The position numbers were made by a program, and so were the translations under genes. From Actinomycetota bacterium (GTDB lineage Bacteria > Actinomycetota > Thermoleophilia > Gaiellales > Gaiellaceae), in assembly GCA_013816275.1 (NCBI GenBank), contig JACDER010000023.1, forward strand, positions 1-10,382: a stretch of 10,382 bases of DNA. The letters run 5' to 3'. The notes below the pieces were generated by a model. It was not told where the DNA came from. It saw nothing but the letters and a program-made list of their open reading frames with translations, and did no database searches. This document shows, piece by piece, positions 1 through 5,897 of this stretch (position 1 is the stretch's first letter; each line of letters begins with the position of its first letter).

Positions 1-177
1 GACGCCGAAGATGCTGTCCTGCGTCACGGCGATCGGATGCGGATCGTCGGGGTTGTAGAGGGTCTGGACGGTGTAGAGCGGGCTCGTGCCGATGTCCCCG
101 AAGACGACGCCGAGCGCGCCCAGCGCGAGCGCTCCTCGCGCAAGCGCGCGCCGGTCTGATTTGCCGCTGTCAGGCAT
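1..177 (-). CDS. kup: Kup-type potassium uptake transporter, N-terminal part (cut by left edge)
   Basis: This is the first 59 codons of a Kup/HAK/KUP-family transporter, an integral membrane protein that takes up K+ together with protons. The rest lies beyond the left edge. After a short polar start (MPDSGKSDRRALARG) comes the first membrane segment with the family signature ALGVVFGDIGTSPLYT at about residues 20-36, followed by VQTL and a loop that continues as DSIFGV. The FGDIGTSPLYT motif is highly characteristic of the family. I chose the ATG at 175-177 because the signature then sits at its usual distance from the N terminus. No good Shine-Dalgarno sequence precedes it. A -10-like TAGGGT on the minus strand (190-195) lies 12 nt upstream, so the transcript may be almost leaderless. 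Confidence 0.93.
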   Translation of the reverse strand, partial: MPDSGKSDRRALARGALALGALGVVFGDIGTSPLYTVQTLYNPDDPHPIAVTQDSIFGV

Positions 178-192
178 GGAGATTGTCTGACC

Positions 193-220
193 CTAAAGCC
201 TGGGGGACTCCCCCGTTTAG
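193..220. repeat. GC-rich inverted repeat in the kup/hypothetical divergent gap
   Basis: A dyad with two layers: outer arms CTAAA (193-197) and TTTAG (216-220), inner arms GGGGG (202-206) and CCCCC (210-214) around ACT. The gap between the layers is unequal (4 nt on the left, 1 nt on the right), so a folded hairpin would carry a small bulge. On the minus strand the TAGGGT hexamer (190-195) overlaps the CTAAA arm, so a protein bound here, or a cruciform, could affect kup transcription. It could also be a coincidental GC-rich dyad. I do not recognise it as a known riboswitch; the space is too small for a c-di-AMP (ydaO) riboswitch before kup. Confidence 0.45.
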
Positions 221-258
221 CGGTGCATCGCAACGAGCAAAATCAGGCTCGCGTCGCC

Positions 259-606
259 ATGTTTCTCCTACTGATCATCATCGCCGTCTTCTTCCTGATC
301 GCCGTCAGCGCAGCATCGCGTGCCGCTCGCCGGCGGCGCGAGTACGCGGAGCAGTTGGAGGCCGGCCGGGAGCAGGACAGCGACGCAGGCGTCGCCGGAA
401 ACGGCGCCTCGGTCTCGCCGTTCGGCTCGATCCTCGACGCGACGGGATGTCGCCGGCCGACCTCTAAGTCGCTGGCCCAGGAGGCGGCGCTCGCAGCGAT
501 GACGCGCGGCGCGGGCCACGAGGTCGAGTCGGTCACCCAACAGGACTTCGACGAAGCGTTGCGGCGAATCCGCACCAGTACCGAAGCACAGGCATCCTAC
601 GTCTAG
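259..606 (+). CDS. Single-pass membrane protein of unknown function
   Basis: I do not recognise a family. From the ATG at 259 the protein has 115 residues. It opens with a strongly hydrophobic stretch at residues 2-19 (MFLLLIIIAVFFLIAVSAAS), followed at once by RAARRRR, which by the positive-inside rule puts the C-terminal part in the cytoplasm. The middle is acidic, polar and low in complexity. The last 45 residues (SLAQEAALAAMTRGAGHE, then TQQDFDEALRRIR) look like two or three amphipathic helices. An upstream in-frame GTG at 223 would add 12 polar residues; neither start has a clear ribosome-binding site, and I prefer the ATG because it starts directly at the membrane segment. It is the first of three tightly spaced plus-strand genes; the next starts 13 nt after its stop. 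Confidence 0.7.
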   Translation: MFLLLIIIAVFFLIAVSAASRAARRRREYAEQLEAGREQDSDAGVAGNGASVSPFGSILDATGCRRPTSKSLAQEAALAAMTRGAGHEVESVTQQDFDEALRRIRTSTEAQASYV

Positions 607-619
607 AAGGAGGAGAGAC

Positions 620-1111
620 ATGGCAGAGCTAACAACTCTGGAATCGAAGCTGGGAGAGGTCGTCGGCCTCGCGATGGCTGCGCAGGAGGCGACACAGAAG
701 GTCATGAAGCTGCCCGAGCTCGAAGAGGAGCTTGCGCAGAAGCTCGAGCGGATGAACGAAGAGGCTGCCGAGGCGGAGCGCCGCGGCACGGAACTCGCCG
801 GCAGCTTCGAGGGCAAGAAGACCGCGATCCTCGAGGAGGCTCGCGAGACCAAGAGCAAGGCGAAGGAGATGCTGTCGACCTACCTCGACGATGAGTCGGA
901 CGCGCTCGACGGCTTCGAGTTCCTGACCATGGCCGAGGCCGGCGAGGTCGGCCACTGGTCGGTGCTGGAAACGCTCAACCAGCGCGCCCGCGACGCCGCG
1001 ATCGGCGAGTACGTCGAGTGGGGGCTGCCGATCCAGGAGCGGCACCTGGAGGACGTCAAGCAGGCGTCCGAGCAGCTGGCGAGCGAGAAAAACCCGTCGG
1101 AGCCGGCCTGA
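620..1111 (+). CDS. Helical protein of unknown function, possibly ferritin-like
   Basis: A 163-residue, soluble, almost entirely helical protein, with a very strong ribosome-binding site (AAGGAGGAG at 607-615) before the ATG. Residues 32-58 are rich in E, K, L and A with heptad character (coiled coil), and 64-86 continue as a charged helix. From about 95 the composition changes: AEAGEVGHWSVLETLNQRA (105-123), then ARDAAIGEYVEWGLPIQERH (123-142). This part, with E109/H112 and E130/E140/H142, resembles the helices of ferritin-like and DUF892-like four-helix bundles, where Glu and His bind iron, but I cannot confirm a complete metal site, so the fold assignment is an inference. The neighbours are small membrane proteins of stress-associated character, which would suit an oxidative or envelope stress role. 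Its TGA overlaps the next ATG by one base. Confidence 0.82.
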   Translation: MAELTTLESKLGEVVGLAMAAQEATQKVMKLPELEEELAQKLERMNEEAAEAERRGTELAGSFEGKKTAILEEARETKSKAKEMLSTYLDDESDALDGFEFLTMAEAGEVGHWSVLETLNQRARDAAIGEYVEWGLPIQERHLEDVKQASEQLASEKNPSEPA

Positions 1112-1356
1112 TGCACTGGATCTGGTTCCTACTCGTAGGCGCGCTGGTCGGCATCCTCGGACGCGCCCTCCATCCCGGACGCGATCCGATGGGCTGGCTG
1201 CTGACGATCGCGATCGGCGTGGGCTCGCTCGCGATCGCCGCCGCGATCTCGGACGGCTGGCTCGCGTTCGCCATCGGGATCGCGATTGCGATCGTGCTGG
1301 TTGCGCTCGTCGCCCGGATGTTCGGCCGGGACCGCACAGCTCCCCGGCGCACGTAG
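1111..1356 (+). CDS. GlsB/YeaQ/YmgE family small membrane protein
   Basis: An 81-residue integral membrane protein of the family once called transglycosylase-associated protein. The N-terminal third matches the family pattern closely: a first membrane helix FLLVGALVGILGRAL (6-20), then HPGRDPMGWLLTIAIGVGSL (21-40) with the GRDPMGW turn and a glycine-rich second helix, then a third helix at 51-69 and a short basic tail ending in RR. Family members are small, often stress-induced membrane proteins without a firmly known reaction. The start ATG overlaps the stop of the preceding gene (TGATG), so translation is probably coupled; a weak CGGAG at 1098-1102 may assist. The gene ends 16 nt before the end of the convergent TetR gene, with no obvious hairpin between them. 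Confidence 0.87.
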   Translation: MHWIWFLLVGALVGILGRALHPGRDPMGWLLTIAIGVGSLAIAAAISDGWLAFAIGIAIAIVLVALVARMFGRDRTAPRRT

Positions 1357-1372
1357 CGATGGCCGCGTAGCG

Positions 1373-2047
1373 TCAGTCTGCGTCTCGGAGCCGCTCGAGA
1401 CCGTCGAGGAGCAGGTCGAGCCCGAGCTCGTACGCGTTCACGTCGTCGTGTGCGAGCTCGGGCTCCATGTGTTGCCGAACGTGCTCGGTGAAGTGGGGGT
1501 ACTCGGCCAGGAACTCCCCCCGCATAAAGCTCGCCGCGATGTCCGTGAACTGTTCCATGTCGACGTTCTGGTAGCTCAGCACCTGGAACGTGAACCCCAG
1601 GATGTAGCTCTCGATGATGTGGTAGGCGTGATACGTCAGGTCCTTCGAGAAGCCCGCGTTCCGGAAGCATCCGAGCAGCGCGTCGCCGTACCTCAGGCGC
1701 GCAAGGCCGGGTCTCTGACGCATCTGGAGGCCGGACGCCCACGGGTGGCGCAACAGCGCCTCGTGCGCCGAAATCGCAATTTCGCGGATCTGGATCTTCC
1801 AATCGGCGTCGGCGCTCGGTACGACGATCTCGCCATACGCGGCATCGACGATGCCGTCCAGAAGGTCGTCCTTGTTGGCAACGTGGTTGTACAAGGACAT
1901 GGCCTTGACCCCGAGTTCGTCGGCGAGCCTGCGCATGCTGAGCGCCTCGATCCCTTCTTCGTCGGCAAGCGCGACGGCCGCCTTGAGCACGCGCTCCTTG
2001 CTCAGCGGGATGCGGGGCCTTGCGTCCGATTCGATTTGCCTAGCCAT
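1373..2047 (-). CDS. TetR/AcrR family transcriptional repressor
   Basis: A 224-residue TetR-type regulator. Residues 16-63 hold the DNA-binding domain: KERVLKAAVALADEEGIEAL, then the helix-turn-helix LSMRRLADELGVKAMSLYNH (36-55) and NKDDLLDGI. The ligand and dimer domain (about 75-220) looks like the TetR_C_1 type found in TetR itself, with conserved-looking HPWASGLQMRQRPG (101-114) and HIIESYILGFTFQ. Such proteins bind an operator as a dimer and let go when a small hydrophobic ligand binds; the ligand here is unknown. The ATG at 2045-2047 has a good ribosome-binding site (AAGGTGGAGG, minus strand, 2051-2060). It is divergent from an MDR oxidoreductase, and the gap carries a repeated TACNNNGTA motif near both genes, so I infer that it represses that gene and itself. 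Confidence 0.93.
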   Translation of the reverse strand: MARQIESDARPRIPLSKERVLKAAVALADEEGIEALSMRRLADELGVKAMSLYNHVANKDDLLDGIVDAAYGEIVVPSADADWKIQIREIAISAHEALLRHPWASGLQMRQRPGLARLRYGDALLGCFRNAGFSKDLTYHAYHIIESYILGFTFQVLSYQNVDMEQFTDIAASFMRGEFLAEYPHFTEHVRQHMEPELAHDDVNAYELGLDLLLDGLERLRDAD

Positions 2048-2075
2048 CTGCCTCCACCTTCCCTACAGCCTAACG

Positions 2076-2084
2076 TACAGAGTA
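2076..2084. promoter_or_regulatory. Putative TetR operator half near the repressor start
   Basis: TACAGAGTA on the plus strand. In the repressor's direction it reads TTACTCTGTACG, matching the TTACNNNGTACG elements in front of the oxidoreductase. It lies about 30 bp from the repressor start and just upstream of a -10-like TAGGCT (minus strand, 2067-2072), which is where an autorepression site would be expected. A 9-bp pattern with six fixed bases is short, so the case rests on the cluster as a whole. Confidence 0.5.
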
Positions 2085-2085
2085 A

Positions 2086-2291
2086 GTTTGGCGTAGGCCC
2101 CGTGTCCTCCTCCCACGAGGCCGAGCACCACTGGCCGGCACGGATCGCGCGAGCAGCCTGGTTGCGAGCGCAACGGCGTCAGCCGCGAACCGTCGACGTC
2201 CGTCCGGACACCCGCTTGTGGCCGGAGGGAAGCTTCGCCGCCATGGCCTGGGCGGCCCATCGGCTGGCCCCGAGGGTCTAACTCTCGGACC
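2086..2291. other. Middle of the TetR/MDR divergent gap, no gene seen
   Basis: The gap between the repressor and the oxidoreductase is 312 bp (2048-2359). Apart from the operator-like motifs at both ends and the MDR promoter, I see nothing convincing in this middle stretch: open frames through it have no ribosome-binding site and no recognisable protein, and there is no strong hairpin. It may be unused spacer or may hold sites for another regulator. Confidence 0.4.
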
Positions 2292-2346
2292 TTGACAACC
2301 TTACGTTGTACGTTGTAGGCTTACGCCGTACGCTTACACCGTAAAG
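2292..2346 (+). promoter_or_regulatory. MDR oxidoreductase promoter overlapped by a TACNNNGTA operator cluster
   Basis: A -35 hexamer TTGACA (2292-2297) and a -10-like TAGGCT (2316-2321) are separated by 18 bp; transcription would start near 2328, about 30 nt before the ATG. On top lie four TACNNNGTA units: TACGTTGTA at 2302-2310 and again at 2309-2317 (sharing two bases), TACGCCGTA at 2322-2330, and TACACCGTA at 2335-2343. The last is flanked to give the perfect dyad TTAC-ACC-GTAA (2334-2344). TTACGTTGTACG (2301) and TTACGCCGTACG (2321) are exactly 20 bp apart, about two helical turns, so bound proteins would share one face of the DNA. A protein bound here would block RNA polymerase, fitting repression by the divergent TetR protein. 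Confidence 0.65.
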
Positions 2347-2359
2347 AATCGGAGGAGAC

Positions 2360-3385
2360 ATGATCACGATGGAGGAAAGGAACGTGGACGCGCCCGAGGC
2401 AAAGCAAAAGGCGACCAGGATGAGGGCGGTCGTCCACGAGCGGTACGGCCGGCCCGACGTGCTCGAGCTCCGCGACGTCGACGTGCCGGAGATCGAGGAC
2501 GATCAGGTGCTCGTGCGCGTATGCGCGGCATCCGTCAACCCGGTCGAGTGGTACGGGGTGACCGGACCGATCTTCGCGCGTATCGGGGGCGGGCTGCGGC
2601 GGCCCAAGATCACGTCCGTGGGAGCCGATCTGGCGGGGCGTGTCGAAGCCGTCGGCAGAGACGTCAAGGACCTCCGGCCCGGTGACGAGGTCTTCGGCAC
2701 CGGCAGCGGCGCGTGGGCCGAATACGCGCCCGCCCGCGAGGCTCGTCTGGCGGTGAAGCCGGCCGGCGTCTCGTTCGAGGACGCGGCGGCCGTGCCGGTT
2801 GCGGGGCTCACCGCCCTCCAGGGCCTGCGCGACCACGGCGAGGTCCAGCCCGGGCAGAAGGTTCTGATCAACGGCGCGTCCGGGGGCGTCGGCACCTTCG
2901 CCGTGCAGCTCGCAAAGTGGTTCGGAGCCGACGTGACCGCCGTCTGCAGCACGAGGAACGTGGAGCTCGCCTGGTCGCTCGGCGCCGACCGCGTCGTCGA
3001 CTACACGCAGGAGGACTTCACGAAGCGCGGCGAGCGTCACGACCTGATGCTCGACATCGTCGGGAGCCGCTCGTTCTTCCAGTGCAGACGAGTATTGACG
3101 CCCGAGGCGACCGTCGTGCCGATCGGCGGGCCGATGACATATCGAGGGCTCGGGCCTCTGCCTCACCTCGCCGGAACGATCTTGAAGTCGAAGGGCCGGA
3201 GCCAACGGGTGAAGTTCTTCGTCGCCAAGATCGGGACAGAGGATCTCGGCTTGCTCGCGGAGCTACTCGAGGCCGGAACCGTGAAGTCCGTGATCGACAG
3301 GCGCTACGAGCTGAGCCGGGCTGGCGAGGCCCTCGCGTATCTCGGAGAAGGGCACGCACGGGGGAAGATCATCATCACCCCGTGA
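2360..3385 (+). CDS. Zinc-free MDR family NAD(P)-dependent oxidoreductase (quinone oxidoreductase type)
   Basis: A 341-residue medium-chain dehydrogenase/reductase. The N-terminal GroES-like domain runs from about residue 21 (MRAVVHERYGRPDVLELRDV) through VRVCAASVNPVEWYGVTGP and GADLAGRVEAVGRDVKDLRP to GDEVFG. The nucleotide-binding domain has INGASGGVGTFAVQLAK (170-186), the glycine-rich Rossmann loop, and later LGADRVVDYTQEDF. The catalytic-zinc ligands and structural-zinc cysteine cluster of true alcohol dehydrogenases are absent, so a quinone or enone reductase of the QOR type is the likely chemistry; the substrate is unknown. The ATG at 2360 follows GGAGGAG (2351-2357). Homologs usually begin near Met21, so the first 20 residues are an extra charged extension, or translation starts later. 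It is divergent from the TetR gene and probably controlled by it. Confidence 0.92.
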   Translation: MITMEERNVDAPEAKQKATRMRAVVHERYGRPDVLELRDVDVPEIEDDQVLVRVCAASVNPVEWYGVTGPIFARIGGGLRRPKITSVGADLAGRVEAVGRDVKDLRPGDEVFGTGSGAWAEYAPAREARLAVKPAGVSFEDAAAVPVAGLTALQGLRDHGEVQPGQKVLINGASGGVGTFAVQLAKWFGADVTAVCSTRNVELAWSLGADRVVDYTQEDFTKRGERHDLMLDIVGSRSFFQCRRVLTPEATVVPIGGPMTYRGLGPLPHLAGTILKSKGRSQRVKFFVAKIGTEDLGLLAELLEAGTVKSVIDRRYELSRAGEALAYLGEGHARGKIIITP

Positions 3386-3398
3386 GCGCTATGGCGAG

Positions 3399-4793
3399 CT
3401 AGAAAACGCCCCAGTTCGCCTTCGCGGATGCTGACGGGATAACAACCCAAACGTCGCTCCCGCCGCCGGGTCGATTCGCGATGTGGGCGCTCCCGCCGTG
3501 TGCCTCGGCGACGGTCTTGGCGATCGACAGGCCGAGCCCGGAGCCCGAACCGGAGCGCCCTCGGTCGAGGCGTGCGAACCGGTCGAAGGCCTGCTCGGCG
3601 AAGCCGGGCGGAAACCCGGAGCCGTCGTCTCGGACGTGCAGCTCCACGGCTCCGTCGGTGGCGGCGGCCGAGAGCTCGACGCGCCCCGCCCCGTGCCGGA
3701 GGGCGTTGTCCACGAGGTTTCCGAGGGCCTGCTCCACTCGCAGGCGGTCGGCCTGCACCCTGAGCCCGCCGGCGGCCTCGATGACGATCGGCCGGCCCGC
3801 CTCTTCCGCGCGCCAGCCGAATCGCGCGGCGACCTCGCCGAGCAGCGACCCCACGTCGATGCTCTCGAGGTTCAGCGGCAGCCGCCCGCGGTCCGTGCGC
3901 GCGATCAGCAAGAGGCCCTCGGCGAGCTGCGCGAGCCGGTCCACCTCCTGTGAAGCCAGTCGAATCGCCTCCCTGAGCTCCTCGGGTGAGCCGCCGTGGC
4001 GCAGCGCGAGCTCGAGCTCGGTGCGAAGCAGAGCGAGCGGCGTTCGCAGCTCGTGGCCGGCATCGGCGACGAACTCCCGCTCGCGGCTGAGAACCTCCTC
4101 GATCCGCCCGAGCATCTCGTTCAGGGTCTCTGCGAGCCGCTCGATCTCGTCGTGCGTCCTCGGCACCGGCAGCCGGCGCTCGATGCTCTCCCCCGAGATC
4201 GCAGCGGCGCGCCGGCGCATCCATTCGACCGGCCGGAGGGACAAGCCCGCGAGGAAGTAGCCGGCGAGGGAGGCGAGAGCGAGTGCGGTCGGCCCCACGA
4301 TCAGCAGCAGATCGCGCAGGCTCGCCTGCGTCTCCTGGTTGTTGCCGAGCGTCGCGCCGACGGCGAGCACCTCCGTCTTTCCGCCGATCCGGAGCGGCGT
4401 CGCGAGCAGCCTCGATGCCTCGTCCAGGCCGGGAACCGTGGGCTTGTCGACGGAGGTCTCCCTGGTGAGCGCGCGGCGAACCTGCTCGGTTGTCAGCAGC
4501 GGCGCCCGGCCGATGGGCTGCGTCCACTGGAGCACGCGACCCCGGGAATCGAGGAGCTGGGCGTAGGACTCCCCGCGCTCGACCAGCCGGCCGCCGCTCG
4601 CAGCCGTCAGCGACCCGCCGTGGCGGACGAGCGCGGCCAGGTCCTGCGTGCGAAGCCTGAGGTCCTGCGCGAGTGAGCTGTCCAGATGCGAGCCCAGACG
4701 CGCGTACACGAACGCGCCACTGCCCGCGAGCACCACGGCCATCGCCAGCGCGAAGGCCGCCGCTACCCGCACCCGGATCGGAATCCGGGTCAT
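3399..4793 (-). CDS. Two-component sensor histidine kinase (HAMP, class I)
   Basis: A 464-residue membrane sensor kinase. Membrane helix 1 lies at about 11-33 and helix 2 at about 161-183; the roughly 125 residues between them form the extracytoplasmic sensor domain. A HAMP linker follows (184-238, starting LSLRPVEWMRRRAAAIS). The H-box is FVADAGHELRTPLALLRTEL with phospho-accepting His247. The ATPase domain shows the N-box NLVDNALRHG (359-368), the G1 box DDGSGFP (389-395) and the G2 box GSGSGLGLSI (415-424). It would phosphorylate the response regulator encoded just upstream. The genes overlap by four bases (ATGA), so they are translationally coupled. The signal is unknown; the PepSY and secreted proteins beside it suggest an envelope or extracellular cue. 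It ends 13 nt from the convergent MDR gene. Confidence 0.95.
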   Translation of the reverse strand: MTRIPIRVRVAAAFALAMAVVLAGSGAFVYARLGSHLDSSLAQDLRLRTQDLAALVRHGGSLTAASGGRLVERGESYAQLLDSRGRVLQWTQPIGRAPLLTTEQVRRALTRETSVDKPTVPGLDEASRLLATPLRIGGKTEVLAVGATLGNNQETQASLRDLLLIVGPTALALASLAGYFLAGLSLRPVEWMRRRAAAISGESIERRLPVPRTHDEIERLAETLNEMLGRIEEVLSREREFVADAGHELRTPLALLRTELELALRHGGSPEELREAIRLASQEVDRLAQLAEGLLLIARTDRGRLPLNLESIDVGSLLGEVAARFGWRAEEAGRPIVIEAAGGLRVQADRLRVEQALGNLVDNALRHGAGRVELSAAATDGAVELHVRDDGSGFPPGFAEQAFDRFARLDRGRSGSGSGLGLSIAKTVAEAHGGSAHIANRPGGGSDVWVVIPSASAKANWGVF

Positions 4794-5452
4794 GCGTCCG
4801 CCCGGAGCCGGTAGCCGGCGCCGCGCACCGTCTCGAGCGCCTCCCGTCCGATCTTCTGCCGGAGATGACGGATATAGACGTCCACGATGTTCGAGCGGTT
4901 CTCGTAGGCGAAGTCCCAGGCGTGCTCGAGCAGGTGCAGCCGTGAGAGAACCTCACCCGGCCTGCGCATGAAGGTCTCGAGCAGGGAGAACTCCTTGGCC
5001 GAGAGGCGGAGCTCCGCGCTGCCTCGCCAGGCTCGTCGCGTGGCGGGGTCGAGCCGGAGATCCCCGACCTCGAGGATGGCCGGCCGTTCCTGGTCTCCCC
5101 GGCGAACGAGCGCGCGCAGGCGCGCGAGCAACTCCGCGAAGGCGAACGGCTTGACGAGGTAGTCGTCCGCCCCGGCGTCCAGCCCTTCCACCCGGTCGCC
5201 GACCGAGTCGCGGGCGGTCAGCATGAGGATGGGAACCCAGATGCCCCGGTCGCGGAGGCTGCGGCTCGTCTCGAACCCGTTGATCCCTGGCAACATCACG
5301 TCGAGAACGACGGCGTCGTAGTCGTGCGCCTCGGCCATCCAGAGCGCGTCCTCGCCGCTCGAGGCCACGTCTGCGGCCAGCCCCTCCCTCGTGAGCCCTC
5401 TGCGGATCAGTCCCGCCATCCGCAGCTCGTCCTCGACGATCAGCACGCGCAC
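4790..5452 (-). CDS. OmpR/PhoB family response regulator
   Basis: A 220-residue DNA-binding response regulator. The receiver domain (1-115) has the acidic pair E7/D8 in VLIVEDE, phospho-acceptor Asp51 in AVVLDVMLPGINGFE, Thr79 in LMLTARD and Lys101 in DDYLVKPFAFAELLARLRAL. The C-terminal winged-helix domain (about 127-217) has LRLSAKEFSLLETFMRRPGE and the recognition helix region NRSNIVDVYIRHLRQKIG, ending ETVRGAGYRLRADA. OmpR-type regulators bind as head-to-tail dimers to direct repeats about 11 bp apart, which is what lies upstream of this gene and of two neighbours. The start is GTG (5450-5452) with no good ribosome-binding site; a -10-like hexamer at 5459-5464 would place transcription at the GTG itself, giving a leaderless message. 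Its stop overlaps the kinase start. Confidence 0.95.
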   Translation of the reverse strand: MRVLIVEDELRMAGLIRRGLTREGLAADVASSGEDALWMAEAHDYDAVVLDVMLPGINGFETSRSLRDRGIWVPILMLTARDSVGDRVEGLDAGADDYLVKPFAFAELLARLRALVRRGDQERPAILEVGDLRLDPATRRAWRGSAELRLSAKEFSLLETFMRRPGEVLSRLHLLEHAWDFAYENRSNIVDVYIRHLRQKIGREALETVRGAGYRLRADA

Positions 5453-5458
5453 GGCTGA

Positions 5459-5490
5459 ATCGTCTCACCAAAAGATGAACGTCGGATGAA
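5459..5490 (-). promoter_or_regulatory. Response regulator promoter with an 11-bp direct repeat
   Basis: Read on the minus strand, TTCATC (5485-5490) and TTCATC (5474-5479) form a direct repeat of 11-bp period, TTCATCCGACGTTCATC. Nine nucleotides further (5465-5473) comes the -10-like GACGAT (5459-5464), and six nucleotides later the GTG start of the regulator. No TTGACA-like -35 box is present; the proximal repeat lies in its place, as expected for an activator-dependent promoter. This implies positive autoregulation and a leaderless transcript. The -10 hexamer is the weakest of the three related promoters. Confidence 0.6.
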
Positions 5491-5492
5491 TT

Positions 5493-5522
5493 GTGGGTGG
5501 CGCCCGTCGAGGCGCCACCCAC
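5493..5522 (-). terminator. Perfect 12-bp stem hairpin after the PepSY gene
   Basis: Arms GTGGGTGGCGCC (5493-5504) and GGCGCCACCCAC (5511-5522) are perfectly complementary around a 6-nt loop. On the minus strand the hairpin begins 8 nt after the PepSY stop and ends 2 nt before the direct repeat of the response regulator promoter. There is no U-tract after it, so it is an I-shaped (U-less) terminator of the kind often proposed in actinobacteria, or an attenuator or mRNA 3' end stabiliser. It would separate abundant PepSY message from the two-component genes, which have their own promoter. Confidence 0.65.
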
Positions 5523-5530
5523 GCTTGGGA

Positions 5531-5833
5531 CTAGCCCTGCTCCGAGTCGATCTCGGATGTGATCGGCTTGAACGCGGAGTCCAGCCACACGTCCCGGACC
5601 GATCCGTCCGAGGCGTGCACCTCCACGTCGTAGGTCGCACCGTGCTCGCCGTCCGGCTCGACCGAGCCTGCGCGGCCGCCGCCGAGGTACTGGACGGCTG
5701 CCGACCGTGCCTGGTCGGCACTCGTTCCCTGAACCTGGGGATCCTCGCCGCCCGTGGCGAGGGCGGCTCCTCCGCCCGCGAGCGAGCCTGCGACGACGAG
5801 TCCTGCGATCACGTACAGCTTGCGCTTTCTCAT
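5531..5833 (-). CDS. Exported or membrane-anchored PepSY-domain protein
   Basis: A 100-residue protein with an N-terminal signal or anchor (RKRKLYVIAGLVVAGSLAGG, residues 2-21, running on to about 27) and one PepSY-like domain (about 37-92): TSADQARSAAVQYLGGGRAG, then TYDVEVHASDGSVRDVWLDS and the end FKPITSE. PepSY domains were first seen in propeptides of M4 peptidases; small free-standing PepSY proteins are often coded beside two-component systems and are thought to modulate peptidases or sensors outside the membrane. The ATG at 5831-5833 has a good ribosome-binding site (GGGAGG, minus strand), so I reject an upstream in-frame ATG that would add 23 residues and run through the promoter. It is upstream of and in line with the response regulator and kinase, and divergent from a secreted protein; the same regulator box appears on both sides of the gap. 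Confidence 0.88.
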   Translation of the reverse strand: MRKRKLYVIAGLVVAGSLAGGGAALATGGEDPQVQGTSADQARSAAVQYLGGGRAGSVEPDGEHGATYDVEVHASDGSVRDVWLDSAFKPITSEIDSEQG

Positions 5834-5858
5834 TCGTACCTCCCTATTGGTTGCCCCG

Positions 5859-5890
5859 ACGGTAGGAGGCGCAGATGAAATGACCGTGAA
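5859..5890 (-). promoter_or_regulatory. PepSY promoter with an 11-bp direct repeat
   Basis: On the minus strand TTCACG (5885-5890) and TTCATC (5874-5879) are 11 bp apart. Nine nucleotides later (5865-5873) comes the -10-like TACCGT (5859-5864), the same spacing as in front of the response regulator and the secreted protein. Transcription would start near 5852, giving a leader of about 19 nt that contains the GGGAGG ribosome-binding site. No consensus -35 is visible, consistent with activation by the response regulator bound over that position. Confidence 0.6.
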
Positions 5891-5897
5891 CGCCGTT

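Noticed and set aside
178..258. c-di-AMP (ydaO-type) riboswitch upstream of kup
   Set aside because: Such leaders are far longer than the available gap and the conserved core is not visible; the predicted start lies almost at the ATG.
1352..1372. Short direct repeat CGTAGCG between GlsB and TetR gene ends
   Set aside because: Seven bases, twice, partly inside coding sequence; no structure or function suggested.
1286..2281. Long plus-strand open frame of about 330 codons opposite the TetR gene
   Set aside because: It is antisense to a clear TetR-family gene, has no ribosome-binding site and no recognisable protein pattern; long spurious frames are expected at this GC content.
3304..4956. Minus-strand open frame of 550 codons overlapping the kinase gene
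   Set aside because: It is Arg/Ala/Gly/Pro-rich shadow reading of the sensor kinase, which has every catalytic motif in the other frame.
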